Source of the DNA: Pseudomonadota bacterium
GTDB lineage: Bacteria > Desulfobacterota > Desulfobulbia > Desulfobulbales > SURF-16
Length of the DNA: 10,889 nt
Assembly: GCA_030597865.1 (NCBI GenBank)
Contig: JAUVQZ010000086.1
Coordinates: forward strand, 1-10,889
Direction of reading: 5' to 3'
Position 1 is the first letter of the stretch; each line of letters starts with the position of its first letter. Positions 1 through 6,392 of the stretch are shown in pieces. The translations under genes were made by a program, and so were the position numbers. Under the pieces are notes generated by a model. The model worked only from the letters and a program-made list of their open reading frames with translations. It was not told the origin of the DNA and ran no database searches.

Positions 1-1847
1 AAGAGGGATTGGCCCAGGGCAACAAGCAATGCCAGCTCCTGCCTGCGCTGGTCATGGAAGACATTCTCCTGGATCCTGATCATACCGTCCAGGGGGTCAA
101 AAAAGGAGTACACCCTATCCCATTGCTGGCAACGCCCCCAGTCTGCCTCAGCCACCAATTCCACGCCACGGACATTGGCAAGATGATCATGGGGAATATC
201 CCAATGGCGCCAGAAAATCTCCAGCAGGGCGCTGCGCACCGAGCCAACCATGGGCATCTGCAAAAGCTCCTCAAACTTATGGATACGCTGATCCGGAGTC
301 TGTCGCTCCCTACAGATGAGAGGCAACAGACTGACATAGCCGTTACCACCCGCCACATCAGCCCGTTCAGCATGCTCCCGCACACTCCAGATGACCTTGA
401 CGGCCTGGGCCAGGGCTGCCGGGCCATGCTGAACCCTGCGGCGCTGCAGGGCCGCCTCGGAAAAGATCTTGGCCTCCACCGGCATCAGGCCAAGCTGCCA
501 GACCTCGCCACGGTCAAGGAAAATCGGCACCTTAGACTCCACGGCATAACTCTGGAGGATGGATCCGGGGATATCACGGAGTCCCAGAAGAAGCACCTGG
601 GCAAAAAGACCCTTGATACCCCCCGGGATATTACGGTCGTAGGCCTTAATCATGTCGGAGACGTGGAAGCGGCGCCGCATATCGTTCCAGATGAGATCCG
701 TCTCACCCTTCTGGACCCAGAGGTTGGCAACCAGGATCTTCAGGGCATGCCCATTGGCCCGCACCGCCTCGGCAATGCCGGGCACATGGAGAATGGGAAT
801 GATCGAGGTGTAGAGACTGCCAGGGGCAAAGATAATGATATCCGCCTCGGCAAGGGCGCTGACAACCTCAGCCGGAACATGGGGCTCTTCAGAAAACTCG
901 ACAAAGACGCGGTCAATGGCGGCATTGCGATACCCCCCTGCCGACTTGCTCTCGCCGGTGACCACCACTCCATTACCATAGAGCAGTTTGAGGTGGGCCG
1001 GGGTGGTGGTACAGGGCAACACAGACCCTTCACCGGCGCCGACCAGGGCTGAAAGCCATTTCAGGCCCTCAAGAACAGCTGTGCCTCCAGGCTTATCCTC
1101 CTGGGCAGGTGTCAATTTATAGATGGCTGCCGCCACCAGGAGATTGCCCAGACAATGGGGCCGGCCCAGGGCCCGCTTGAGACGAGAATCGGTGAATATG
1201 AATTCCAGCAGATCGGTGAGCTTTTCAACGAGAAGTTCAGGGAGCTCAGGGAGCTCGCAGCCGTTACCGGCCAGCAGGCCGGACAGGGAATCGGGCTTAT
1301 TTTCGAAACGCAGGGTAAAGAGACTGTGCAGACAGCGGACCACCTTGGCCGCCCGGGCCTCATTCAGGTCATAGATCCGGACAAGGTTGGCCTTCTGGAT
1401 TGACGAGAGCAGAACATGGCGGATATCGCCAAGGCCGATGATGGGGAAATCCTTGAGAAGCTCACCGGTGGAGCCACCATCGTCGGTGACACAGACAATG
1501 GCCTTGGTTTTCGGAAAAATCTCTTTGAGCCCGGCAAAAGGCGACTGCAACCAGTCCTTCCTGTTACTGTCACCGCCCACCACGTTGGAAAGACCGCTAC
1601 CGCCGCCAAGCACCACCACATTGAGTTCAGAGGTATCTTGGCCATGGAGAACGTCTGCCAGCTCCTCCAGGGGGGACGTCATGGACTCCTGACCCTCAGG
1701 AATGCCGGAGAGGACAAGCTCTATGAGCTTTTCCACCAGGGTCCGCCGGGGCAGCAGGTCCAAAGGACCGAAGCGGGCGGCAGCGGTCTTTTGTAAACTG
1801 GTAACCAGGGCGTCGGCAGTGGGCAGTTTGGTGAGGTTTTCGATCAT
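1..1847 (-). CDS. YvcK/CofD-family protein, extended form, 3' end outside window
   Basis: The frame is open from an ATG at 1847 to the window edge, giving at least 615 residues. The core matches the YvcK (gluconeogenesis factor)/CofD fold: GGGSGLS at residues 80-86, VTDDGGSTGELL at 119-130, GLGDIRH at 137-143, then GNLLVAAAIYKL, a GSVLPCTTTPAHL block, VVVTGESK, APGSLYTSIIP and VANLWVQKGETD, in the family order. YvcK binds UDP-sugars and in other bacteria affects cell shape, wall synthesis and growth on gluconeogenic carbon. CofD is a phospholactate transferase of F420 synthesis. No F420 gene is nearby, so I favour a YvcK-like cytosolic role. It is oddly long: about 79 residues precede the glycine-rich loop, and well over 200 residues follow the GETD motif, where YvcK of about 320 aa would be near its end. 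The start has only a weak purine-rich site (GAGA). The family call is secure; the exact function is not. Confidence 0.85.
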   Translation of the reverse strand, partial: MIENLTKLPTADALVTSLQKTAAARFGPLDLLPRRTLVEKLIELVLSGIPEGQESMTSPLEELADVLHGQDTSELNVVVLGGGSGLSNVVGGDSNRKDWLQSPFAGLKEIFPKTKAIVCVTDDGGSTGELLKDFPIIGLGDIRHVLLSSIQKANLVRIYDLNEARAAKVVRCLHSLFTLRFENKPDSLSGLLAGNGCELPELPELLVEKLTDLLEFIFTDSRLKRALGRPHCLGNLLVAAAIYKLTPAQEDKPGGTAVLEGLKWLSALVGAGEGSVLPCTTTPAHLKLLYGNGVVVTGESKSAGGYRNAAIDRVFVEFSEEPHVPAEVVSALAEADIIIFAPGSLYTSIIPILHVPGIAEAVRANGHALKILVANLWVQKGETDLIWNDMRRRFHVSDMIKAYDRNIPGGIKGLFAQVLLLGLRDIPGSILQSYAVESKVPIFLDRGEVWQLGLMPVEAKIFSEAALQRRRVQHGPAALAQAVKVIWSVREHAERADVAGGNGYVSLLPLICRERQTPDQRIHKFEELLQMPMVGSVRSALLEIFWRHWDIPHDHLANVRGVELVAEADWGRCQQWDRVYSFFDPLDGMIRIQENVFHDQRRQELALLVALGQSL

Positions 1848-1871
1848 ATATTCTCTATTACAATTGCTGGC

Positions 1872-1886
1872 CTCGCAGATAGCGAG
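1872..1886. repeat. Short hairpin in YvcK-like leader
   Basis: CTCGC (1872-1876) and GCGAG (1882-1886) form a 5-bp stem with loop AGATA. It lies 25 bp upstream of the ATG at 1847, so it could sit in the 5' UTR of the YvcK-like mRNA. A second imperfect arm (TGGCCTCG against CGAGACCA) flanks it. Confidence 0.4.
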
Positions 1887-1904
1887 ATTACGAGACCATC
1901 GAAA

Positions 1905-1960
1905 AACAATGTGCGGCCACCTGAACAGTGACTGTTTTACTGATTTAACGTCACATTGTT
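1905..1960. repeat. Nested inverted repeats upstream of YvcK-like gene
   Basis: AACAATGTG (1905-1913) and CACATTGTT (1952-1960) are a perfect 9-bp inverted pair. Inside them, AACAGT (1924-1929) and ACTGTT (1931-1936) form a second palindrome around one base, almost concentric with the first. This could be an operator for a dimeric regulator or an RNA structure in the leader. The sequence alone does not decide. Confidence 0.5.
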
Positions 1961-2040
1961 CTCGTACCAGCGACTTTTTACAGGGGCATCAAAATTGACC
2001 CCGGCCAGGTGAATCTTGGCGGCATAAAAAACAAGGGCTC

Positions 2041-2061
2041 AACCACAGAGAACACAGAGAA
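2041..2061. repeat. CACAGAG-type intergenic element
   Basis: The stretch contains ACCACAGAG followed by AACACAGAG, a 10-bp-spaced repetition of CACAGAG. Very similar short strings recur between genes in many bacterial genomes, by my recollection. Only one copy is visible here, so calling it a dispersed repeat is inference. Confidence 0.4.
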
Positions 2062-2084
2062 AAGCTATTTATCCAAATCTTTAT

Positions 2085-2156
2085 CCCTGTGCCCCTCGAA
2101 GGGGTATTGCAAAGAATGCTCCCTGTACCCCTCAAAGGGGCATTGAAAAAAATCTC
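2085..2156. repeat. Two tandem 36-bp hairpin units downstream of mdh
   Basis: Unit 1 (2085-2120) and unit 2 (2121-2156) both begin CCCTGT and share a CCCCTC-N-AAGGGG-type hairpin followed by ATTG and an A-rich tail. On the minus strand each reads CCCCT, a 3-nt loop (TTG or TCG), then AGGGG. They start 15 bp past the mdh stop, so they would be in its 3' UTR and may stabilise or end the transcript. Neither hairpin is followed by a long U-run, so a classical intrinsic terminator is not clear. Confidence 0.6.
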
Positions 2157-2171
2157 GGTGGTGAAAAGACT

Positions 2172-3098
2172 CTACAGGCCGGTGGCTGCCATCTGCTTGC
2201 GCACGGAGGCCTCTGACTCCTCCATGGCGGCCTGCTCATCAGCGCTGAGCTCAAACTCAATAATGCGCTCAACACCTTTACTGCCGATGACGACAGGAAC
2301 ACCGAGAAAACAGCCGGAGATGCCGAACTCACCTTCAAGGTAGGCAGCACAGGGCAGAACACGTTTGGAATCGGCAAGCACGGCCTCAGCCATCTCCACC
2401 GCGGCAAGGCCGGGGGTATAGAAGGCGGAACCGGTCTTGAGGTGGTTGACGATCTCAGCACCACCGGTCTGGGTCCGCTTGACAATGGCGGCCAGCTCAT
2501 CAGCACTCAAAAGATCGGTCACCGGCACCCCCGAGACATTGGCCAGCCGGATCAGGGGGATCATATTGTCGCCATGGATACCCATGACCATGGCATTAAC
2601 ATCACGGGGCGCCACCCCAATGGCCTGGGCCAGGAAGGTGCGATAACGGGCAGAATCAAGGACACCGGCCATGCCGATAACACGTTCCTTTGGAAAGCCG
2701 GAGATCTTGAAGCCCGTGTAAACCATGGCATCAATGGGATTGGTCACCACGATGAGCACAGCATTGGGAGAATGCTTGGCAGCCTGCTCAGCGCAGGATT
2801 TGACAATGGCCACGTTCTTGGCCAGAAGATCATCCCGGCTCATCCCTGGTTTGCGGGCCAGGCCGGCGGTGATAATTATGACATCAGAATTGGCGGAATC
2901 AACATAATCGTTGGTGCCGACAACCATACCGGGAAAGGCATCGACCGGTCCGGACTGGGAGAGATCCAGGGCCTTACCCTGGGGAACGCCCTCGACAACA
3001 TCAAGCAGATAGACATCACCCAGGCCACGACTTGCAGCCCAATGGGCAGCAGTAGCCCCAACATTACCAGCACCAATAATCGTTATTTTTTTACGCAT
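2172..3098 (-). CDS. mdh: Malate dehydrogenase (NAD-dependent, LDH-like type)
   Basis: This 308-aa protein interconverts malate and oxaloacetate with NAD in the cytosol. The Rossmann loop GAGNVGAT is at residues 9-16, and Asp33 at the end of the second strand favours NAD over NADP. The active-site set is complete: Arg82 and Arg88 in ARKPGMSR, Asn120 in VTNP, Asp148 and Arg151 in DSAR, and His175 in GIHGD. Arg82 is the residue that marks malate rather than lactate specificity in this family. The length is normal for the bacterial tetrameric LDH-like MDH group. The ATG at 3098 has a good ribosome site, AAGGAA (3105-3110), 6 nt upstream. It follows kdsB by 55 bp on the same strand, so the two may be co-transcribed although they serve different pathways. 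Confidence 0.96.
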   Translation of the reverse strand: MRKKITIIGAGNVGATAAHWAASRGLGDVYLLDVVEGVPQGKALDLSQSGPVDAFPGMVVGTNDYVDSANSDVIIITAGLARKPGMSRDDLLAKNVAIVKSCAEQAAKHSPNAVLIVVTNPIDAMVYTGFKISGFPKERVIGMAGVLDSARYRTFLAQAIGVAPRDVNAMVMGIHGDNMIPLIRLANVSGVPVTDLLSADELAAIVKRTQTGGAEIVNHLKTGSAFYTPGLAAVEMAEAVLADSKRVLPCAAYLEGEFGISGCFLGVPVVIGSKGVERIIEFELSADEQAAMEESEASVRKQMAATGL

Positions 3099-3104
3099 TT
3101 TCTT

Positions 3105-3110
3105 TTCCTT
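3105..3110 (-). promoter_or_regulatory. Ribosome binding site of mdh
   Basis: AAGGAA on the minus strand lies 6 nt before the ATG at 3098. It supports this start over any downstream Met. Confidence 0.7.
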
Positions 3111-3153
3111 ATGGTTGTTATCTTTTTAAAAAATTTAATGTATGGGTCATGCC

Positions 3154-3921
3154 CTATGTCTCCTTACACAACTCCCCAACCCGCTCGGCATCAGCCGGGG
3201 TATCCACCTCCACGGAATCGTGCTTGGTCAGCACCACCTTAATGCCGTAGCCATACTCAAGGGCCCGGAGCTGTTCAAGCTTCTCAAAACGCTCCCACTC
3301 CCCTTCGGGCAGGGCCACAAAGCTGAGCAGAAACCCCTTGCGATAGGCATAAAAGCCGAGGTGCTTATAATAGGTTGGCGACTGAGGGTCCTCGGGATTG
3401 CGTTGAAAGGGAATGGAGGCCCTGGAAAAATAAAGGGCCATGCCATGGCGGTCAAAAACAGTCTTGACATGGTTGGGATCATTTATCTCTTCGGGGCGCA
3501 CTATCTTATAGATCAGGGTGGACATGGGCAGGGAGGGGTCGTCAAGCAAGGGTTGGGCGACCTGGGCGACGATCTCCGATGGAAAGAGGGGCTGATCACC
3601 CTGGATATTAACCACCACATCCTGCTCCGGGATATCCATGATGGTGGCGGCCTCAGCCAGACGATCCGTACCAGAGACATGGTCACGGCTGGTCATCACC
3701 ACCTCACCACCAAAGCCACGGACACATTCGGCAATCCGCTCATCATCGGTGGCCACCGCCACCCTGCTCAGGATCGAGGCGGCCTGGGCCCGCTCATAGA
3801 CGTGCTGAATCATCGGTTTGCCGCAGATCTCGGCCAGGGGTTTGCCCTTAAAGCGGTTGGAGTGGTACCTGGCCGGGATGATGGCCACCACCTTGGGTTC
3901 ATTTTTATGTTCTAAATCCAT
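3154..3921 (-). CDS. kdsB: 3-deoxy-manno-octulosonate cytidylyltransferase (CMP-KDO synthetase)
   Basis: The 255-aa enzyme couples CTP and KDO to CMP-KDO, the donor for the LPS inner core, in the cytosol. The N-terminal nucleotide loop IPARYHSNRFKGKPL is at residues 15-29, followed by ATDDERI (58-64), TSRDHVSGTDRLAE (77-90) and IQGDQP (106-111, with the metal-binding Asp). Near the C-terminus are LEQLRALEYGYGIKV and VEVDTPADAERV. All are typical of KdsB, and the length fits the family (about 250 aa). The ATG at 3921 leaves about 8 extra residues before the first strand; no strong Shine-Dalgarno is visible, only GAGAG. It is divergent from rsmJ and lies upstream of mdh. Its presence implies a Gram-negative envelope with KDO-containing LPS. 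Confidence 0.95.
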   Translation of the reverse strand: MDLEHKNEPKVVAIIPARYHSNRFKGKPLAEICGKPMIQHVYERAQAASILSRVAVATDDERIAECVRGFGGEVVMTSRDHVSGTDRLAEAATIMDIPEQDVVVNIQGDQPLFPSEIVAQVAQPLLDDPSLPMSTLIYKIVRPEEINDPNHVKTVFDRHGMALYFSRASIPFQRNPEDPQSPTYYKHLGFYAYRKGFLLSFVALPEGEWERFEKLEQLRALEYGYGIKVVLTKHDSVEVDTPADAERVGELCKET

Positions 3922-3995
3922 ATTTTTCTGTTACTCTCTCAAAGCAGTTAGGTGCATAAGACATCTTCCTTACCAATAAAGACCAGCCATCTTAC

Positions 3996-4001
3996 TATAA
4001 T
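3996..4001 (+). promoter_or_regulatory. Possible -10 box for rsmJ
   Basis: A perfect TATAAT lies 29 bp upstream of the rsmJ ATG in the 109-bp divergent gap. No matching -35 is present at 16-18 bp (the nearest, TTACCA, is 20 bp away). The A/T-rich context means chance is a real alternative. Confidence 0.3.
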
Positions 4002-4030
4002 ATCGTTTTTTTGATAAGCCTCATTTTTCC

Positions 4031-4810
4031 ATGTCCATCTCCTTAAATCAGCCACCCCAGGACATCGCTGTTTCCTGGCAGGAAGAAACAGACCGCAGCC
4101 CTGCCCATGCCCTTGCCGGGCGTCTCCATTTGCCCCTGGCAGACCAGGGGACAAACGCCGCTTTTCGTCTCCATTTTTGCAGGGGCCGACTGGAATTACA
4201 GGAGTGTGGGGCCGGCAAGACAGGCCCGGTCTATGTTGATTTCTCCAGGGGTAAGGCAGAGTATCGCCGTTTACATGGCGGTGGCCGCAATCAACCCCTG
4301 GCCCGGGCCCTGGGCCTGAAAAAAGGCCGCTGCCCCCGTGTCCTTGATGCCACGGCCGGACTTGGCAGGGACGCCTTTGTTCTCGCGACCTTGGGTTGTG
4401 CTGTTCAGCTTGTGGAGCGCTCGCCCATCCTTCATGCCCTCCTTGAGGATGGCCTGCATAGAGGAAAGGATGACAACAGCATCCAAAAAATCATTGCCAG
4501 AATGACTCTTACCCACGCTGACGCCATGCAGACACAATGTCCTGAACATGCCCCGGATGTCATTTATCTTGACCCCATGTACCCGCACCGCAACAAATCA
4601 AGCCTGGTCAAAAAAGAAATGCGTCAGACCAGGGCGTTGGTGGGTGACGATGGGGACGCAGACGCCCTGCTTGACTGGGCCTTTTCCCGCTGTCCAGGCC
4701 GGGTGGTGGTAAAACGTCCCAAGGGAGCGCCATTTTTGGGGAACAAAAAACCACCTTTAATCATCAAAGGCAAAAGCAGCCGCTTTGACGTTTATTTTCC
4801 CGGCTGCTGA
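4031..4810 (+). CDS. rsmJ: 16S rRNA (guanine1516-N2)-methyltransferase, RsmJ family
   Basis: The 259-aa protein has the RsmJ (YhiQ) pattern. VDFSRGKAEYRRLHGGGRNQ at residues 69-88 precedes the SAM-binding motif I, DATAGLGRD (106-114). The acidic motif II lies near VERSP (128-132), the catalytic motif DPMYPHRNKSS is at 181-191, and the family ending RFDVYFP is at 251-257. E. coli RsmJ, of about 250 aa, methylates G1516 in the 3' domain of 16S rRNA. The substrate here is taken from the family. The ATG at 4031 lacks an obvious Shine-Dalgarno; the residues before VDFSRG match the expected less-conserved N-terminal region. The stop is 42 bp before the rhodanese lipoprotein on the same strand, so the two could share a transcript. 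Confidence 0.9.
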   Translation: MSISLNQPPQDIAVSWQEETDRSPAHALAGRLHLPLADQGTNAAFRLHFCRGRLELQECGAGKTGPVYVDFSRGKAEYRRLHGGGRNQPLARALGLKKGRCPRVLDATAGLGRDAFVLATLGCAVQLVERSPILHALLEDGLHRGKDDNSIQKIIARMTLTHADAMQTQCPEHAPDVIYLDPMYPHRNKSSLVKKEMRQTRALVGDDGDADALLDWAFSRCPGRVVVKRPKGAPFLGNKKPPLIIKGKSSRFDVYFPGC

Positions 4811-4852
4811 TAATGCAAGCCCTTGCCCTTAACCATTGAACCCAAAGCCATT

Positions 4853-5314
4853 ATGAATAAAATTATCGTTCTTCTCCTTGTCCTGATCCTGACCGGCTGT
4901 TCCCCTGAACAACCAGAACCCCAAGCGGAAACTCCCCAGCCAGAACCGCCCTTGGCCACCCAGATCCTCCTCGAACAGAGCCAGGCACCCTTCACCTCCA
5001 TTTCTGCCCACGTGGCCCAGGGGCTCATCAACGACAAGGCCGATCTCCTCATCCTCGACACCCGAACAACCAGAGAAATTATTAGCCATGGCGCCATTCC
5101 AGGTTCCAGGCAGGCCTCCTTGCGGACTATCTTCCAAGATGGACTTACCATTGCCAAAGATACGCCGATTCTCGTGGTCTGTGCGGTGGGCGGCAGGAGC
5201 TATGCAGCCGGTAAAATCATGGTCAAATACGGCTTCCAGGAAATCTACAACCTGCGGGGCGGCCTTGATGAGTGGAAGGAGGTCGGACTGGCCGTGGTCT
5301 ACCCAACAAAATAG
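4853..5314 (+). CDS. Rhodanese-domain lipoprotein
   Basis: I place the start at the ATG at 4853, giving 153 aa, because it begins directly with a lipoprotein signal: MNK, a hydrophobic run, then lipobox LTGC with Cys16. The frame is open back to a TTG at 4823, but that would put ten unneeded residues ahead of the signal. Ser at +2 suggests outer-membrane sorting under the E. coli rule. A Pro/Glu/Gln-rich spacer (residues 17-35) leads to one rhodanese domain (about 45-150). It has LLILDTRT (65-72), the HGAIPGS block (79-85) and active-site loop CAVGGRS (110-116) with catalytic Cys110 intact. LRGGLDEW (134-141) is the usual closing motif. A periplasmic rhodanese may move sulfane sulfur or act in thiol redox. 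The physiological substrate is unknown. Confidence 0.88.
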   Translation: MNKIIVLLLVLILTGCSPEQPEPQAETPQPEPPLATQILLEQSQAPFTSISAHVAQGLINDKADLLILDTRTTREIISHGAIPGSRQASLRTIFQDGLTIAKDTPILVVCAVGGRSYAAGKIMVKYGFQEIYNLRGGLDEWKEVGLAVVYPTK

Positions 5315-5455
5315 GTCACGCATCGATTGGAGGCGATTGCACAGAACAATTTCACCGGAATTCTATGGGGAAGGACTACATGGGAAATATGAGGGGATGG
5401 CAAGAAACTCTGGCAGGCAAGGCTGGTGGTCTAAACTAACTCAAGATAAGAAAGA

Positions 5456-5495
5456 GGGGGCAGGGATTTGCACGACCATGCTACCACCCTCCCCC
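5456..5495 (-). terminator. Possible terminator between convergent genes
   Basis: GGGGG-C-AGGG (5456-5465) can pair with CCCTCCCCC (5487-5495) with one bulged base and a 21-nt loop. On the minus strand the stem is followed by a pyrimidine-rich tract, CTCTTTCTT. It lies just past the stop of the 188-aa minus-strand gene. The U-run is broken and the loop long, so this is a weak call. Confidence 0.35.
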
Positions 5496-5513
5496 GTCCT
5501 TTGGCAACACCTC

Positions 5514-6080
5514 TCAGGCCCGCACGTCGACCAGCGCCCCTCCTAACTCATTGATCCTGGCATCGATCATTTCCAGGGCCCTATTCAAGGTCTGGGAACT
5601 GATCTCAGGCAGCTTTCCACCCCAGGCCACTTCCGCTTCCTGAAAGCCCTGCAGAACACCTTCCCGGCCGGCCTGCAGGCGCTCAAGGTCATCACCGCCT
5701 CCGGAGAGGACAAATTCGGCGATACGCTCTGCGGTCTTTGTGACCCCAAAATAACCGTCCTCGGCAATCAGGGTCTGGGCCTCTTCGGGACTCAATTCGA
5801 CCAGGGGCTTGCCATTATACTGAAGATTCTCAAGGTCAAGGCCCTCACCGGCGGCCCGTTGCTCCACGCCGGACTGCATCTCAAAATTCTTCGAGGTCTC
5901 GCCTTTGACAACCAGCAGAAACTCGACCAATTTCGCCTTCATGGAAAGTTTCACATCCCCATCAAGGGCTTTTGCCGGGTCTTGCCCAGGCTTTTCCTTG
6001 CTGGCCAGCCCCTTGGGAATTTTTTCCTGCACGGCCTTGAATGACTGCCCCTGGAGTTTTGTATTGCCGATATCCGTCAT
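5514..6080 (-). CDS. Conserved-looking protein of unknown function, 188 aa
   Basis: I do not recognise a characterised family. The protein is soluble, with no signal peptide or membrane segment. The N-terminal third (1-45) is Lys/Gln/Pro-rich and probably disordered. Residues 45-66 hold a KLVEFLLVVKGE segment. The C-terminal half looks folded and helical, with a compact block YFGVTKTAERIAEFVLSGG (110-128), then DDLERLQAGREGVLQGFQ and VAWGGKLPEIS (151-161). I recall similar C-terminal blocks in uncharacterised proteins of sulfate reducers, some with misleading hydrogenase-component names; that is recollection only. Expression looks real: a full GGAGGT site lies 5 nt before the ATG. It converges with the rhodanese gene and diverges from the SAP-domain gene. 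Confidence 0.75.
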   Translation of the reverse strand: MTDIGNTKLQGQSFKAVQEKIPKGLASKEKPGQDPAKALDGDVKLSMKAKLVEFLLVVKGETSKNFEMQSGVEQRAAGEGLDLENLQYNGKPLVELSPEEAQTLIAEDGYFGVTKTAERIAEFVLSGGGDDLERLQAGREGVLQGFQEAEVAWGGKLPEISSQTLNRALEMIDARINELGGALVDVRA

Positions 6081-6085
6081 AGCAC

Positions 6086-6091
6086 ACCTCC
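6086..6091 (-). promoter_or_regulatory. Strong Shine-Dalgarno of the 188-aa gene
   Basis: The minus strand carries a complete GGAGGT 5 nt before the ATG at 6080. This is the best ribosome site in the window. It fixes the start and argues that the gene is expressed. Confidence 0.8.
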
Positions 6092-6239
6092 CTGCAAAAA
6101 TTGCGAATATAAAAGACCTAAGAACAATATAAGACCAAAGGGCCTAAATGAAAACAAACTCTGCAACTTTTCTCCCGGCCCTGGGCCAGTATCAAATCAA
6201 TTGCCCCACCGCGCCAAAAAGGGTTGCTCCGGATTTAAT

Positions 6240-6269
6240 TTGACAAATTACTGCCATTAATCATAGCGT
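6240..6269 (+). promoter_or_regulatory. Weak promoter candidate for the SAP gene
   Basis: A perfect -35 box TTGACA (6240-6245) is followed after 18 bp by TAGCGT (6264-6269), which matches only three of six -10 positions. Its position upstream of the structured leader at 6295-6322 is sensible. The poor -10 keeps confidence low. Confidence 0.25.
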
Positions 6270-6294
6270 TAAAAATGTAGTAACTTTATGCCTA

Positions 6295-6322
6295 GGCCCG
6301 GCAGGCTCCTAGCCACTGGGCC
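6295..6322 (+). promoter_or_regulatory. Nested hairpin in the leader of the SAP gene
   Basis: GGCCC (6295-6299) pairs with GGGCC (6318-6322), and inside it GGCT (6304-6307) pairs with AGCC (6311-6314) around CCT. It ends 70 nt before the ATG at 6393. No U-run follows, so it is not an intrinsic terminator. It may be a chance GC-rich fold or a leader structure. Confidence 0.35.
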
Positions 6323-6392
6323 ATACCAGAAACGACCAGCAAGATCCCCTTGCGAGGTTTTAGTCAAAATAACATGGCCGGAGAACACCACT

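Larger units (their letters stand above)
1848..2171. other. Non-coding, repeat-rich intergenic region
   Basis: These 324 bp separate the mdh stop from the start of the YvcK-like gene, both on the minus strand. I find no credible gene here. The region holds a small hairpin (1872-1886), a nested inverted repeat (1905-1960), a G4/C4 inverted repeat (1983-2002), a CACAGAG-type element (2041-2061) and two tandem 36-bp hairpin units (2085-2156). The promoter of the YvcK-like gene should lie here, but I see no clear -35/-10 pair. Confidence 0.7.
6081..6392. other. Divergent intergenic region between the 188-aa gene and the SAP gene
   Basis: These 312 bp hold no gene I can support. An in-frame ATG at 6288 would extend the SAP protein by 35 residues, but those are Pro/Arg-rich and lie over a structured leader. 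Visible items are the Shine-Dalgarno at 6086-6091, a short palindrome GGCCC-T-GGGCC (6177-6187), a TTGACA at 6240 and a nested hairpin at 6295-6322. Confidence 0.6.

Noticed and set aside
9..1052. Long plus-strand open frame of 347 codons
   Set aside because: It lies opposite the YvcK-like gene, whose frame carries clear family motifs; its own translation shows none.
1983..2002. GGGG...CCCC inverted repeat as terminator for mdh
   Set aside because: The inner arms leave too small a loop without opening pairs, no U-run follows on either strand, and it is 170 bp past the stop.
2442..3242. Plus-strand open frame of 266 codons across mdh
   Set aside because: It is antisense to mdh, which has all catalytic residues; it spans the mdh start and shows no domain.
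3142..3915. Plus-strand open frame of 257 codons across kdsB
   Set aside because: It mirrors kdsB almost exactly; its Gly/His-rich composition is typical of an antisense shadow.
4829..5323. Minus-strand open frame opposite the rhodanese lipoprotein
   Set aside because: The plus strand has a signal peptide, lipobox and intact rhodanese active site; the reverse frame has no motif.
5315..5513. Extra small gene in the gap after the rhodanese lipoprotein
   Set aside because: No frame has a good start, ribosome site or protein-like composition.
5088..5546. Plus-strand open frame running past the rhodanese stop
   Set aside because: It is out of frame with the rhodanese gene, overlaps it and the convergent gene, and its translation looks random.
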